DNA of 64,000 bases from Micromonospora sp. WMMD1120 (GTDB lineage Bacteria > Actinomycetota > Actinomycetes > Mycobacteriales > Micromonosporaceae): the NCBI RefSeq assembly GCF_029626235.1, contig NZ_JARUBO010000005.1, forward strand, positions 3,132,501 through 3,196,500, in the 5' to 3' direction. This document shows positions 45,650 through 54,636 of this stretch, in pieces; the first letter of the stretch is position 1; each line of letters opens with the position of its first letter. The notes under the pieces are model-generated. The model made no database searches. It was not told where the DNA came from and saw only the letters and a list, made by a program, of their open reading frames with translations. Position numbers and translations under genes: made by a program.

Positions 45650-46011
45650 CGCCGTCCTCCGTCCTGCTGTGCGCGTTCCTTCAAGTAAATCTCGTAGCGT
45701 TGCTCCGCGAGCGGAATGGCCTGTCGGTACCAGCTCGTCCACTGACCCGACTTGTCGCCCGCCACGAGCAGAACGCTCGCGCGCCACGGGTCGAAGACGA
45801 AGAGAATGCGGACCGTGCCGGGGCGCAACTCTTTGAGATTGGCGATCGACGACCCGCTGATCGTGTCGACGAGGGGGCGCCCCAGCCCGGGCCCGGCTTC
45901 GGCGAGCGCGTCGATCGCCTGCACGACCCGGGCGAGTGTCGCCTGATCCAGGCTGTCGAGCCAGGCGCGGACCTCGTCGACGACGAAGACGTCCCACTCC
46001 TCCTGCACCAC
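45646..46011 (-). CDS. RelE/HigB-like toxin (Gp49 family)
   Basis: A 121-residue protein of the phage-derived Gp49/HigB type, whose members cut mRNA on the ribosome. The pattern is typical: WDVFVVDEVRAWLDSLDQAT, then IANLKELRPGTVRILFVFDP, and VLLVAGDKSGQWTSWYRQAI ending in a basic tail. It is the first gene of a toxin-antitoxin pair, the HigBA order. The start is GTG 46011. Just upstream TATACC occurs twice, 12 bases apart (46017 and 46029), a possible antitoxin-binding site. Confidence 0.87.
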   Translation of the reverse strand: MVQEEWDVFVVDEVRAWLDSLDQATLARVVQAIDALAEAGPGLGRPLVDTISGSSIANLKELRPGTVRILFVFDPWRASVLLVAGDKSGQWTSWYRQAIPLAEQRYEIYLKERAQQDGGRR

Positions 46012-46117
46012 CGCAGTATACCCAACGCTATACCTTTAGGGCGACGCCTGACGTGCTCGGTCTCGTCCGCTCTCGCGACGTGGTGACTTTTCGCTGTCGA
46101 GTGGGTACTGGCGGGCG

Positions 46118-46351
46118 ATGTTCCTCATCTTCGGTCTGCGTACCAAGGTCAACCGGTCCGGTGTCGTGCAGCAGGTGTGCCGGCACTGCGGCAACCACGC
46201 CGCGCAGGTCGTCACCCGCCGCTCGACCAGATTCACCCTCTTCTTCATTCCCCTCATTCCGATCCGTACCCGGTACGCGCAGCAGTGCACGTTCTGCGGG
46301 GCGGAGTACGAGATCGCCAGGTCCGACGCCCAGCGCCTCCCGGTCGGCTGA
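46118..46351 (+). CDS. Small zinc-ribbon protein
   Basis: A 77-residue protein with two CxxC pairs (VCRHCGNHAAQ and QQCTFCGAEYE) separated by a hydrophobic hairpin FTLFFIPLIPIRTRY that may touch the membrane. This is the zinc-ribbon family common in actinobacteria, of unknown function. ATG start with GGCGGGCG upstream. Confidence 0.8.
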   Translation: MFLIFGLRTKVNRSGVVQQVCRHCGNHAAQVVTRRSTRFTLFFIPLIPIRTRYAQQCTFCGAEYEIARSDAQRLPVG

Positions 46352-46358
46352 CCGCCGG

Positions 46359-46526
46359 ATGGCACGCTTCCTCTGCTGGCTGATCGGCCGGCCGGTGCCT
46401 CCGGTGGTGCACACAGTGTCCCGCCCGCCCTGCACCCCCGGCCGGCGCCGACGCCGCCGCGCCCGCCGACCACTGGCCGGCACCACCCTGCCCCGCTCAC
46501 CCTGGAACCGTTCCGCCGGTCGTTGA
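46359..46526 (+). CDS. Possible small Arg-rich ORF
   Basis: A 55-codon frame starting 7 bases after the zinc-ribbon stop (MARFLCWLIGRPVPPVVHTV, then a strongly basic GRRRRRRARRP segment). No homology is recognised and the Arg-rich part is what G+C-rich non-coding DNA also produces. The remainder of the gap from 46527 to 46719 shows only the ribosome binding site of the next gene. Confidence 0.25.
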   Translation: MARFLCWLIGRPVPPVVHTVSRPPCTPGRRRRRRARRPLAGTTLPRSPWNRSAGR

Positions 46527-46719
46527 TCCCGACCCGATCCCTCGATCTCTCCGGCCGTCCAGGTTGGAGGGAGGCGCCCGATCGCCCGTCCTGTCGCTGC
46601 TTTGGGTGGAAATTGTCGCTCTGGGCGATGGGTCGGCTCCCCGTCGTGTTCGTCGATACCATCTACATCGATCGAACCGCCGCTTGCCGGGCGGGCGACC
46701 GATTCAGACGGGGGATCAC

Positions 46720-48909
46720 GTGTCAGCACATCGCGCACGCCGGTGGGGCGCCGCCCTGCTCGGCGCTACGATCGCGGCCAACCTGTTGGGCGGAGCCTCC
46801 GCCCAAGCCGTCACCGGAACGCAACCGGTTCCCGACGGCAGCCACCTGTTCAGCGCGAAGGTCACCTTCGGTGAGGTGCGCGCCTGCTCCGGCGCGCTCG
46901 TCGACCCGAGCTGGGTGCTGACGGCGAGGAGTTGTTTCGCCGAGGGCGCCGGGCCCGTCGCCGCAGGCCCGCCCAGTCGGCCGAGCACCGTGCTGGTCGG
47001 CCGCACCGACCTCACCAGCACCGCCGGCCAGCGGCGGGAGATAGCCTCGGTGGTGCCGCATCCGGACCGCGACCTCGCGCTGGTCCGCCTCTTCGCGCCG
47101 GTGACGGACGTGCCGCCGGTCCCGCTGGCCACCACCGCACCGGCCGCCACCGAGACGCTCACGGTGACCGGCTACGGCCGGACCGCCACCGAGTGGGTTC
47201 CCGACCGACTGCACCAGGGCGCCTTCACCGTCCGGGACGTCACTGCCGGCTCGGTCGGCCTGCTCGGGGCCTCCGCCGGCACCACCCTCTGCAAGGGCGA
47301 CGCCGGTGGGCCGGCGTTCCGCGACAACGCGGGCACCGTCGAGCTGGTCGCCGTCGCGAGCACGTCGTGGCAGAAGGGCTGCCTGAGCGAGACCGAGACC
47401 CGCGACGGGGCCACCGCGACCCGCGTCGACGACCTTGGCGGCTGGTTCCGTGAGCAGCTCAGCGACGTGCAGGTCTTCAGCGTCGTGTTGGAACCGCAGA
47501 CGTTCGTCAGGCGGCTGACCTATCACGCCATCGACTCGGCCACCGGCGCTGTACGGGCCAGCCGTGCCGCCGCTGAACCGCTTCCCTTCGGTCCCAGAGC
47601 CATGGCGACGTTGAACGCCGACACCATCCTCATGAACGACGGCGCCGGGAAGCTGTACCGGGTGGACGTGACCGGCATGTCGCCGTTCACCTACACCATG
47701 ACGCCGATCGACACCGACTGGACGCACGACCAGCTGGTCTACGACGGATATGGCTCGTTGTACGGCATCCGCTCCGGCTCGACCCTGACCCGGCACACGG
47801 TGACCAGCCCGAAGCCGGTCAAGGAAGACCTCACGGCTCCCACCACGATCGGCAGCGGGTTCGGCTTGACGAAGCTCACCTCGCCGGGGCCCGGCCGGAT
47901 CCTCGGCACCGACTCGACCGGCTACCTGATCTCCTACAAGATCAACGGTGTCAACTCGTGGAGTCGATCGGACCTCTACACCAGCGGCTGGGGCTCGTCG
48001 GGCCACCTCGTGTCGCCCGGTGGCGGCCTCTATCTCACCTTCGACCCCTTCAACGGCCTGACCCGCTACCGGGACGCCAACCCGTTCGACGGCAAGAGCA
48101 CCGACATCACCATCCTCGGGACCGAGTCGATCCAGGGGCGCTGGCGCTTCCACCAAGAGGTCTCCGCGCGCCCCTGGCGGGGGGTCGTGTCGGTCTACGG
48201 CACCCGCCCGGACGGACGCCTCTCCTACACGACCGTCGACCCGGTCACCGGCAAGCGACGCACCATCGTGTCGGCCGGCACCCTCGGCTTCACCCCGAAG
48301 GCGATGGCGGTCCTCAACTCGGACACGCTCCTCGTCACCAGTACCGAGGGGCAGCTCTACCGGGTGGACATCACCGGCAGCGACCCGCTCACCTTCGACC
48401 GGACCGCTTCGCTCTCCGGCGGGTGGACGCACGACCGGCTCGCGTACGACGGCAACGGTTCGCTCTACGGCATCGCCAACGGCGCGACGCTGCGCCGCTA
48501 CACGGTGACCACGCCGAAGCCCGTCTACGCCGATATCACCAACGCGAAGACGATCACCGGCACCTTCGCCCTGACCTCCCTCGCCGCACCCGGACCCGGG
48601 CGGATCCTCGGCACGACAAGCGCGGGCAAGCTGATGATGTACCTCATCGACGCGTCCGGCACCTCGACCGCCGCGGAGATCGGCGCGAGCGGCTGGGCCG
48701 ACACGACAGCGCTCTTCTCGCCGGGTGGGGGTCTCTACCACAAGCGACTGGCCTCCGGTCAGGTCGTCACCTACCTGGATGCCAGCCCGTTCGACGGCAA
48801 GGGCAGTGACATCAAGCCCCATCTCGCTACCGTCGACAGCACCGGTTGGGATCCGATCCTGTCGGCCCGTCCGTACGACTCGTGGCCGGACAGCACACGC
48901 CAGTGGTGA
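46720..48909 (+). CDS. Secreted trypsin-fold pseudoprotease fused to tachylectin-like propeller repeats
   Basis: A 729-residue exported protein with a signal peptide ending ASAQA near residue 28. Residues 30-250 are a chymotrypsin-fold domain with SGALVDPSWVLTARSCFAEG and TTLCKGDAGGPAFRD. The catalytic His position is Ser71 (usual motif TAAHC) and the catalytic Ser position is Ala195 (usual GDSGG). The Asp118 in DRDLALVRL remains, so proteolysis should be abolished. Residues about 255-475 and 495-720 are two copies of a beta-propeller, tachylectin-2-like module (WTHDQLVYDGYGSLYGI and WTHDRLAYDGNGSLYGI). GTG 46720 follows GGGGGA. Probably a binding or decoy protein outside the cell. Confidence 0.87.
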   Translation: MSAHRARRWGAALLGATIAANLLGGASAQAVTGTQPVPDGSHLFSAKVTFGEVRACSGALVDPSWVLTARSCFAEGAGPVAAGPPSRPSTVLVGRTDLTSTAGQRREIASVVPHPDRDLALVRLFAPVTDVPPVPLATTAPAATETLTVTGYGRTATEWVPDRLHQGAFTVRDVTAGSVGLLGASAGTTLCKGDAGGPAFRDNAGTVELVAVASTSWQKGCLSETETRDGATATRVDDLGGWFREQLSDVQVFSVVLEPQTFVRRLTYHAIDSATGAVRASRAAAEPLPFGPRAMATLNADTILMNDGAGKLYRVDVTGMSPFTYTMTPIDTDWTHDQLVYDGYGSLYGIRSGSTLTRHTVTSPKPVKEDLTAPTTIGSGFGLTKLTSPGPGRILGTDSTGYLISYKINGVNSWSRSDLYTSGWGSSGHLVSPGGGLYLTFDPFNGLTRYRDANPFDGKSTDITILGTESIQGRWRFHQEVSARPWRGVVSVYGTRPDGRLSYTTVDPVTGKRRTIVSAGTLGFTPKAMAVLNSDTLLVTSTEGQLYRVDITGSDPLTFDRTASLSGGWTHDRLAYDGNGSLYGIANGATLRRYTVTTPKPVYADITNAKTITGTFALTSLAAPGPGRILGTTSAGKLMMYLIDASGTSTAAEIGASGWADTTALFSPGGGLYHKRLASGQVVTYLDASPFDGKGSDIKPHLATVDSTGWDPILSARPYDSWPDSTRQW

Positions 48910-48936
48910 TGCGCCGACCCACGCGCCACGGCTGAC

Positions 48937-48975
48937 GGTGCGGGCCACCCGGCGACGGGTGGCCCGCACCTTTTT
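48937..48975 (+). terminator. Strong intrinsic terminator
   Basis: A perfect 15-bp stem (48937-48951 with 48956-48970), 4-nt loop and a run of five T. It closes the pseudoprotease gene. Confidence 0.92.
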
Positions 48976-49099
48976 GTCGCCTGCGGTCTGCCGTTCGGCC
49001 CTGGCGGGCCATCCGGCCGCTGGCTAGGCTTTCCAAGGTTTGCCGGGACCGGTCCTCAGCGTCGAGGGTGCACCACGAGAGAGAGCCGAAGCGTTCGCC

Positions 49100-51421
49100 G
49101 TGTCACCGCAGGACGTGAGCCAGGCTGTCGTGGTGTCGACCGCGCCGGCACCGCCGACGCGTCCCGACTCCGCTGGGCGGCACGCGTACGCGACGTCGCG
49201 AACGGGCCGGGGAGGCCTGCTCGTCGCCGGCTCGGTCCTGGCCGTGGAGGCGGCCTGGTTGTTCGCCGCGCTTCCCGGCGCCGCGCTGGTCAGTGACCTT
49301 GGCGCGCTCCTGGTTGCCGGCTGGGCGACGTTCGCCTGCGCCGGGGTGGCCCGCCGGCACCCGGCCCCGCTGTGGCGCTTCTGGACGCTGCTCGCTCTCA
49401 CCATGGGCCTCGCCGCGCTCGGCCGGGCCGTCTGGACGGCGCAGCGGCTCGCCGGTGACGGCCTGCCGCACACGCCGATCGTCGGGGTGATCTTCACCCT
49501 TGGCATCCTCACCGGTACGGCGGCGCTGCTCAGCGCGCCGTCCGCGCCGCGTACGGCGGTCGGGCGGGCCCGGACGTTGCTGGACGGCGTGATCGTCGCC
49601 CTGGCCCTGGTGCCGATGGGCTGGGTGCTGGTCTTCCGCGGGGTGGCCGCCGCCGAGTTGACCGATCCGGCGCGCACGCTGGGGCTGCTCTTCCCGATGT
49701 TCGACCTGATGCAGCTCACCATCCTGGTGGCGGTGTCCGGTCCGGCCCGGCCGATGTGGCGGCCGATGAGCATCCTCGCGGTGAGCCTCACCCTGCGGGT
49801 CGTCGCCGACGTCGTCTACGTGTCGCTCGTCGCCCGCGCCGACTACGCCGCGGGGCACCCGATCGACCTGTGCTGGCCGCTGAGTTACCTGCTGATCGGC
49901 CTGGCCACCCGCAAGCCACCACCGCCGGACTGCGACGGCGCCGACGACACCGCCGACTCGCCGCTGCCGCCGTGGTGGCGGGTGGCGCTGCCGTACCTGC
50001 CGGTGGGCGGGGCGATCATCGCGGTGGTGCTGGCCCGTCGTCCCACCGGGCAGACCCCGCAGCTGGTCTTCGTGACCATGATGGCGTTGCTGGCGGCGCT
50101 CGCCGTGCGGCAGGGGCTGGCCGCGAACGAGAACCTGCGCCTGGTGGTGCGGCTGCGCCGGCTCGCGTACGGCGACCAGCTCACCGGGCTGCCCAACCGG
50201 CTGCTGTTCAACCGGCGGCTGCGCCTGGCCCTGCGGGAGGGTCGGCCGGTGGCCGTGCTGCTGCTCGACCTGGATGGGTTCAAGCAGGTCAACGACAGGT
50301 TCGGGCACGCCACCGGGGACACCTTGCTGACCGGGCTGGCGGCCCGGATGCGGGCCGCCGTGGACGACGACGGCACCATCGCCCGGCTCGGCGGCGACGA
50401 GTTCGCGGTGCTCGTCGAGGGCGACCGGCAGGTGTCGCCCGAGCGGCTCGCCGAGCGGCTGCTGGACGCCCTGCGCCCGTCCGAGGGTGAGGAGGACGTC
50501 GGGGTGCACCCGTCGGCGAGCATCGGCATCGCCGAGTACGGTCCGCAGCACGCCTCCCACTCGGATCTGCTGCGGGACGCGGACATCGCCATGTACGCGG
50601 CGAAGGCGGCCGGCAAGTCCGCGTACCGGACGTGCACCCCGGCACTTCGTGAGTCGGCGGTCACCCGCGCCGAGTTGATCGCCGACCTGCGTCGCGCCGT
50701 CGACGAGGAGCAACTGCGCCTGGAGTTCCAACCCATCGTCGACCTGCACACGGGCGCGGTACGCAGCGCCGAGGCGTTGGTGCGCTGGCGGCACCCCCGG
50801 CTGGGGATGCTGACGCCGGCGAGCTTCCTGCCGCTGGCCGAGGAGACCGGGCTGATCCTGCCGATCGACCGCTGGGTGATCCACGAGGCGTGCCGGGCCG
50901 CCGCGACCTGGCGGGGCCGGGTGCCGGACGCGACCGTCGCGGTGAACATCGCCGCCGCGCACCTGCGCCGGCCGGACCTGATCGCCACCGTCACCGCGGC
51001 CACCAGCGCCGCCGGGCTGGCCCCGCGTGCCCTGACCCTGGAGCTGACCGAGTCGGCCCTGATCGAGGGCACCGACGCGGTGCTGGAACGGCTGCACCAG
51101 CTCCGCGAACTGGGCATCAGGATCGCCATCGACGACTTCGGCACCGGCTACTCCTCGCTGAGCTACCTGCACCGCATCCCGGCCACCGAACTGAAGATCG
51201 ACAGGTCGTTCGTGTCCCGGCTGGGCGCCGACGACCGGGCGTACGCCACGGTGGAGATGGTCACCCGTCTGGCCGACGCGTTCGACCTCGCCGTGGTCGC
51301 CGAGGGGGTGGAGACCGAGCGGCAGCACGAGGCGGTCACCAAGATCGGCTGCCCGCGTGGTCAGGGCTATCTGTACGGGCGTCCGGACGGGGCGGCGATG
51401 GTGGGGCAGGATCGGGCTTGA
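49100..51421 (+). CDS. Membrane GGDEF-EAL cyclic di-GMP protein
   Basis: About 773 residues with seven or more N-terminal TM helices (about 30-310 from this start). The diguanylate cyclase domain has an intact active site, RLGGDEFAVL. The EAL phosphodiesterase domain is also intact (SAEALVRWRHP, DDFGTGYSSLSYL, ELKIDRSFV and AEGVETERQ). Both activities may be possible, with the membrane part sensing a signal; c-di-GMP controls development in actinomycetes. Start uncertain: GTG 49100 has a weak site, while TTG 49040 lies 9 nt after TAGGCT (49025-49030). Confidence 0.92.
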   Translation: MSPQDVSQAVVVSTAPAPPTRPDSAGRHAYATSRTGRGGLLVAGSVLAVEAAWLFAALPGAALVSDLGALLVAGWATFACAGVARRHPAPLWRFWTLLALTMGLAALGRAVWTAQRLAGDGLPHTPIVGVIFTLGILTGTAALLSAPSAPRTAVGRARTLLDGVIVALALVPMGWVLVFRGVAAAELTDPARTLGLLFPMFDLMQLTILVAVSGPARPMWRPMSILAVSLTLRVVADVVYVSLVARADYAAGHPIDLCWPLSYLLIGLATRKPPPPDCDGADDTADSPLPPWWRVALPYLPVGGAIIAVVLARRPTGQTPQLVFVTMMALLAALAVRQGLAANENLRLVVRLRRLAYGDQLTGLPNRLLFNRRLRLALREGRPVAVLLLDLDGFKQVNDRFGHATGDTLLTGLAARMRAAVDDDGTIARLGGDEFAVLVEGDRQVSPERLAERLLDALRPSEGEEDVGVHPSASIGIAEYGPQHASHSDLLRDADIAMYAAKAAGKSAYRTCTPALRESAVTRAELIADLRRAVDEEQLRLEFQPIVDLHTGAVRSAEALVRWRHPRLGMLTPASFLPLAEETGLILPIDRWVIHEACRAAATWRGRVPDATVAVNIAAAHLRRPDLIATVTAATSAAGLAPRALTLELTESALIEGTDAVLERLHQLRELGIRIAIDDFGTGYSSLSYLHRIPATELKIDRSFVSRLGADDRAYATVEMVTRLADAFDLAVVAEGVETERQHEAVTKIGCPRGQGYLYGRPDGAAMVGQDRA

Positions 51422-51471
51422 CCCTCACGTAGCGGCAGGCGGGAGCCTGGTTCCCGGAAGGGAGGGGAACC

Positions 51472-52230
51472 ATGGCGTACACGGTGGGCCAGGTGGCCAG
51501 GATGGCCGGCGTGACGGTCCGGACGCTGCACCACTACGACGAGATCGGGCTGCTCTCGCCGAGCGGGCGGACCCCGGCGGGGTACCGCCGCTACGACGAC
51601 GCGGACCTGGAGCGGTTGCAGCTCGTCCTGTACTACCGGGAGCTGGGTTTCCCACTTGAGGAGATCGCCGCGATCATCGACGATCCGGCGGCCGATCGGG
51701 CCGCCCACCTGCGCCGGCAGCACGAGCTGCTGACGGTACGGATCAAGCGGTTGCAGGAGATGGTCACGGCGATCGAGTTCGCGATGGAGGCAGGCAAGTT
51801 GAACATCCAACTCACTCCCGAGGAGCGGTTCGAGGTATTCGGCGACTTCCGCCCGGAGGATTACGAGGCCGAGACGGAGCAGCGGTGGGGTGACACCGAC
51901 GCGTACCGGGAGTCGAACCGGCGGGTGGCCGGCTACACCAAGGACGACTGGCTGCGGAACAAGGCGGAGAACGAGGACTGGGGTCGGCGGATCGTCGCGC
52001 TGATGGCCTCGGGCGCTCCGGCGGACGGCGCGGAGGCGATGGAGCTGGCCGAGGAGCACCGGCAGCTCATCAGCCGCTGGTTCTACGAGTGCTCGTACGA
52101 GATGCACACCTGTCTGGCCGACATGTACGTGGCCGACGAGCGGTTCACCGCACACTACGAGGCCATCGCCCCCGGGCTGGCCGCGTACCTGAACGACGCG
52201 ATCCACGCCAACGCGATCAGCCGGGCCTGA
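51472..52230 (+). CDS. TipA-like MerR regulator with TipAS ligand domain
   Basis: A 252-residue regulator. The MerR winged HTH is YTVGQVARMAGVTVRTLHHY, then GRTPAGYRRYDDADLERLQ, followed by the dimerisation coiled coil LRRQHELLTVRIKRLQEMVT. The TipAS C-terminal domain (from about residue 130) has ISRWFYECSYEMHTCLADMY, containing Cys residues like the one that bonds thiopeptides in Streptomyces TipA. It probably senses thiopeptide-like or other hydrophobic drugs. ATG behind a strong GGGAGGGGAA. Confidence 0.92.
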   Translation: MAYTVGQVARMAGVTVRTLHHYDEIGLLSPSGRTPAGYRRYDDADLERLQLVLYYRELGFPLEEIAAIIDDPAADRAAHLRRQHELLTVRIKRLQEMVTAIEFAMEAGKLNIQLTPEERFEVFGDFRPEDYEAETEQRWGDTDAYRESNRRVAGYTKDDWLRNKAENEDWGRRIVALMASGAPADGAEAMELAEEHRQLISRWFYECSYEMHTCLADMYVADERFTAHYEAIAPGLAAYLNDAIHANAISRA

Positions 52231-52237
52231 CGGCGAC

Positions 52238-52465
52238 TCACTCCTCGACCGCGCCGTCGGTCGGGGTGACCAGGAAGTCGTAGACGGTCCGGGCCATCCT
52301 CCGGACCGTCTCGTCGCCGGTGGCCATCGGCCCGGCGGTGAGGACGCGACGGCGCGTACGGTCGCGCCGGCCGGGTTGACGCTGGCGTCGGCGACGACCG
52401 CGCGAGGCGGGTGGGGCCGCCGAGGCGGCCACCCGTCCGGGCGGGCGGCGATCCGAGAGTGACAT
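52238..52465 (-). CDS. Doubtful 75-residue ORF, possibly a gene remnant
   Basis: The last 30 residues (ETVRRMARTVYDFLVTPTDG) look like a real protein segment, but the middle is Arg-rich and gives no fold. It could be the decayed end of a regulator or a false ORF. It fills most of the 305-base gap between the TipA-like and monooxygenase-like genes; no other gene is visible there. Confidence 0.2.
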   Translation of the reverse strand: MSLSDRRPPGRVAASAAPPASRGRRRRQRQPGRRDRTRRRVLTAGPMATGDETVRRMARTVYDFLVTPTDGAVEE

Positions 52466-52508
52466 ACCGCAGAGGTATGAATATGACGCTGAGGTATCAG
52501 AGGTAACA
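52463..52508. promoter_or_regulatory. GGTAT repeat cluster upstream of the ABM-domain gene
   Basis: CATACC (52463-52468) and GGTATG (52474-52479) form an inverted repeat with a 5-nt spacer. GAGGTAT recurs at 52491 and AGGTA at 52501. The spacing suggests an operator with several half-sites in front of the small monooxygenase-like gene. Confidence 0.45.
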
Positions 52509-52535
52509 GCAGCACCCCGACCCGAGGGAGTGGTC

Positions 52536-52820
52536 ATGTTGATCATCGCTGGCAGTCTGCGTGTCGACCCCGCCGCACGGGAGGGCTATCTCGCCGACTG
52601 CGCGACGGTGATCACCCAGGCGCGCGCGACCCCCGGTTGCCTCGATTTCCTGCTCGCGGCCGACCCGCTGGAGCCGGACCGGATCCACGTCTACGAACGC
52701 TGGGAGTCACCGGAGCGGTTGGCGGCGTTCCGCGGGTCCGGCCCGGATGACGTGCAGACGGCGGCGATCCTCGACGCCGACGTCCGCCGTTACCTCATCG
52801 CCGGTGTCGAGGCGCCCTGA
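52536..52820 (+). CDS. Antibiotic biosynthesis monooxygenase (ABM) domain protein
   Basis: A 94-residue ferredoxin-like alpha/beta barrel protein: MLIIAGSLRVDPAAREGYLA, TRATPGC-like RATPGCLDFLLAAD, and DRIHVYERWESPERLAAFRG are the family's core. Members act as cofactor-free oxygenases or in stress responses (YgiN-like). ATG 52536 follows CGAGGGAG. It is convergent with the kinase gene. Substrate unknown. Confidence 0.88.
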   Translation: MLIIAGSLRVDPAAREGYLADCATVITQARATPGCLDFLLAADPLEPDRIHVYERWESPERLAAFRGSGPDDVQTAAILDADVRRYLIAGVEAP

Positions 52821-52832
52821 CTCCGACGCGGT

Positions 52833-54395
52833 TCACGTGGGCGTGCCGTTGGCGGGCTCGGGTTCCGCCGGCAGGCCGGGCGCCATCCGGCGGATCGAGG
52901 TGAAGGTGGGCGTCAGCGCCTCGTACAGCTCGGCGAAGAGCGGCAGCAGCGCGGCGTAGGTGGCGGCGGCGGCCGGGTCGGGGCGGATCGTCTCCTCGAT
53001 CCGCACCAGGTCGGCGGCGACGTCGATGCTGGAGATCAGCCCGAGCGCCTGCATGCCGAGCATCGCCGCGCCGAAGCTCGACCCCTCGTGCGCGGTCGGG
53101 AAGCTCACCGGCATGCCGAGCGCGTCGGCGAGCATCTGCCGCCACAGGCCACTGCGCGCGAAGCCGCCGCCGGCCCGGACCTCCCGGACCTCGTTACCGG
53201 CCGCCCGCACCGAGCTGAGCACCAGCGCGAGCTGCTGACAGACCCCCTCCAGGGCGGCCCGGACCAGGTGCTCGCGACGGTGGCCGTGGGTCAGCCCGAC
53301 ATACGCGCCGCGCGGCAGCGCGCTCCAGTGCGGCGCCCGTTCGCTGTGCAGATAGGGCAGCATGATGAGCCCGCCCGAACCGGCCGGCGCGCGGGCGGCG
53401 AGGGCGACCAGGTCCTCCTCGGAGTGCTCGCCCAGATCGGGGGCGAGCGCCGCGCCGGCCCACTTGAGCACGATGCCGCCGTTGTTGATCGCGCCGCCGA
53501 CCGCCCACCGGTGCTCGGTCAGCGCGTAGCAGAACACTCCGCCGAGCGGGTCCACGCTGGGCCGCTCCACCATCACCCGCATCGCGCCGCTGGTGCCGAT
53601 CGAGCAGGCCACCATGCCGGGGTGCACCGCGCCCAGGCCCAGGTTGGCCAGCGGCCCGTCGCCCGCGCCGACCACCACCGGGGTGCGCTCCGGCAGGCCG
53701 GTCTCGGCCGCGGCCTGCGGCGTGAGGCCGGGCAGCACGGCGGTGGTGGCGACCAGTCGGGGCAGCTTGTCAGCGGTGATGCCGGCGATGCCCAACGCCT
53801 CGCTGTCCCACTCCAGCCGGTGGATGTCGAGCAGGCCGGTGGCCGAGGCGATCGAGTGGTCGACGACCAGCTCGCCGCAGAGCCGCAGCAGCACCCAGTC
53901 CTTGATCCCCACCCAGTGCGCGACGCGCTGGAAGAACCGCGGCTCCTGCTCGGCGAACCAGAGCAGCTTGGGCAGCGGCGACATCGGGTGGATCGGGGTG
54001 CCGGTGCGCCGGTGCAGGGCCAGCCCGGACGGCACCGCCCGCAGCCGCTCGGCCTGCCGGGTCGACCGGGAGTCCGCCCAGGTCACCGACGGGGTGAGCG
54101 GGTTGCCGTCGGCGTCCAGGCCGATCAGGCTGTGCATGGCGGAGCTGAACGACAACCCGGCCACCGGCTGCACCAGCTCGGCCACGACCAGGCTCACCGA
54201 CCGCAGCACCGCTTCGAGAATGAGCTGCGGGTCCTGCTCCGCGTAGCCGGGCTGCGGGTCGTTCAGCGGGTAGCCCACCGAGTGGGCGCCGAGCTGCCGC
54301 CCGTCGGTGTCGTACGCGACGGCCTTGGTGCTCGTGGTGCCGATGTCGACACCGACGACCACGCCCGCCCGGGCGACCTGCGGCACGACGCTCAC
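52833..54395 (-). CDS. gntK: FGGY-family carbohydrate kinase, gluconokinase-like
   Basis: A 520-residue sugar kinase that phosphorylates its substrate with ATP. The N-terminal phosphate-binding motif is GVDIGTTSTKAVAYDTDGRQ. It has VTWADSRSTRQAERL and HPMSPLPKLLWFAEQEPRFF as in bacterial FGGY gluconokinases, VVGAGDGPLANLG, and the C-terminal ATP motif VRAGGGFARSGLWRQM. Xylulose or another polyol is an alternative substrate. No gluconate transporter or dehydrogenase is adjacent. GTG 54395 is the outermost start; GTG 54386, with AAGGGG 9 nt upstream, is as likely. Confidence 0.85.
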   Translation of the reverse strand: MSVVPQVARAGVVVGVDIGTTSTKAVAYDTDGRQLGAHSVGYPLNDPQPGYAEQDPQLILEAVLRSVSLVVAELVQPVAGLSFSSAMHSLIGLDADGNPLTPSVTWADSRSTRQAERLRAVPSGLALHRRTGTPIHPMSPLPKLLWFAEQEPRFFQRVAHWVGIKDWVLLRLCGELVVDHSIASATGLLDIHRLEWDSEALGIAGITADKLPRLVATTAVLPGLTPQAAAETGLPERTPVVVGAGDGPLANLGLGAVHPGMVACSIGTSGAMRVMVERPSVDPLGGVFCYALTEHRWAVGGAINNGGIVLKWAGAALAPDLGEHSEEDLVALAARAPAGSGGLIMLPYLHSERAPHWSALPRGAYVGLTHGHRREHLVRAALEGVCQQLALVLSSVRAAGNEVREVRAGGGFARSGLWRQMLADALGMPVSFPTAHEGSSFGAAMLGMQALGLISSIDVAADLVRIEETIRPDPAAAATYAALLPLFAELYEALTPTFTSIRRMAPGLPAEPEPANGTPT

Positions 54396-54636
54396 CCCCT
54401 TCGCGACGGGGGACGCGGCGGCGGCTCCACCCGGCTGGGGCTGACGTTACCGAGGCGGTGGGTAGCGCCGCACGGCACGCGCGAAGGTGGATCGGCCACG
54501 TCGCAGTATCGGCCTATCGTGTCAGTTGCTCCACCGATCGGATATTTTGCCCGTTCCGGCGTGTCCGAGCGCCACGCCGAGCCGGTTAGACAGTGCGACA
54601 CCCCAGATTGGTGGCCTGCGCGGCGAAGGAGTCGGC

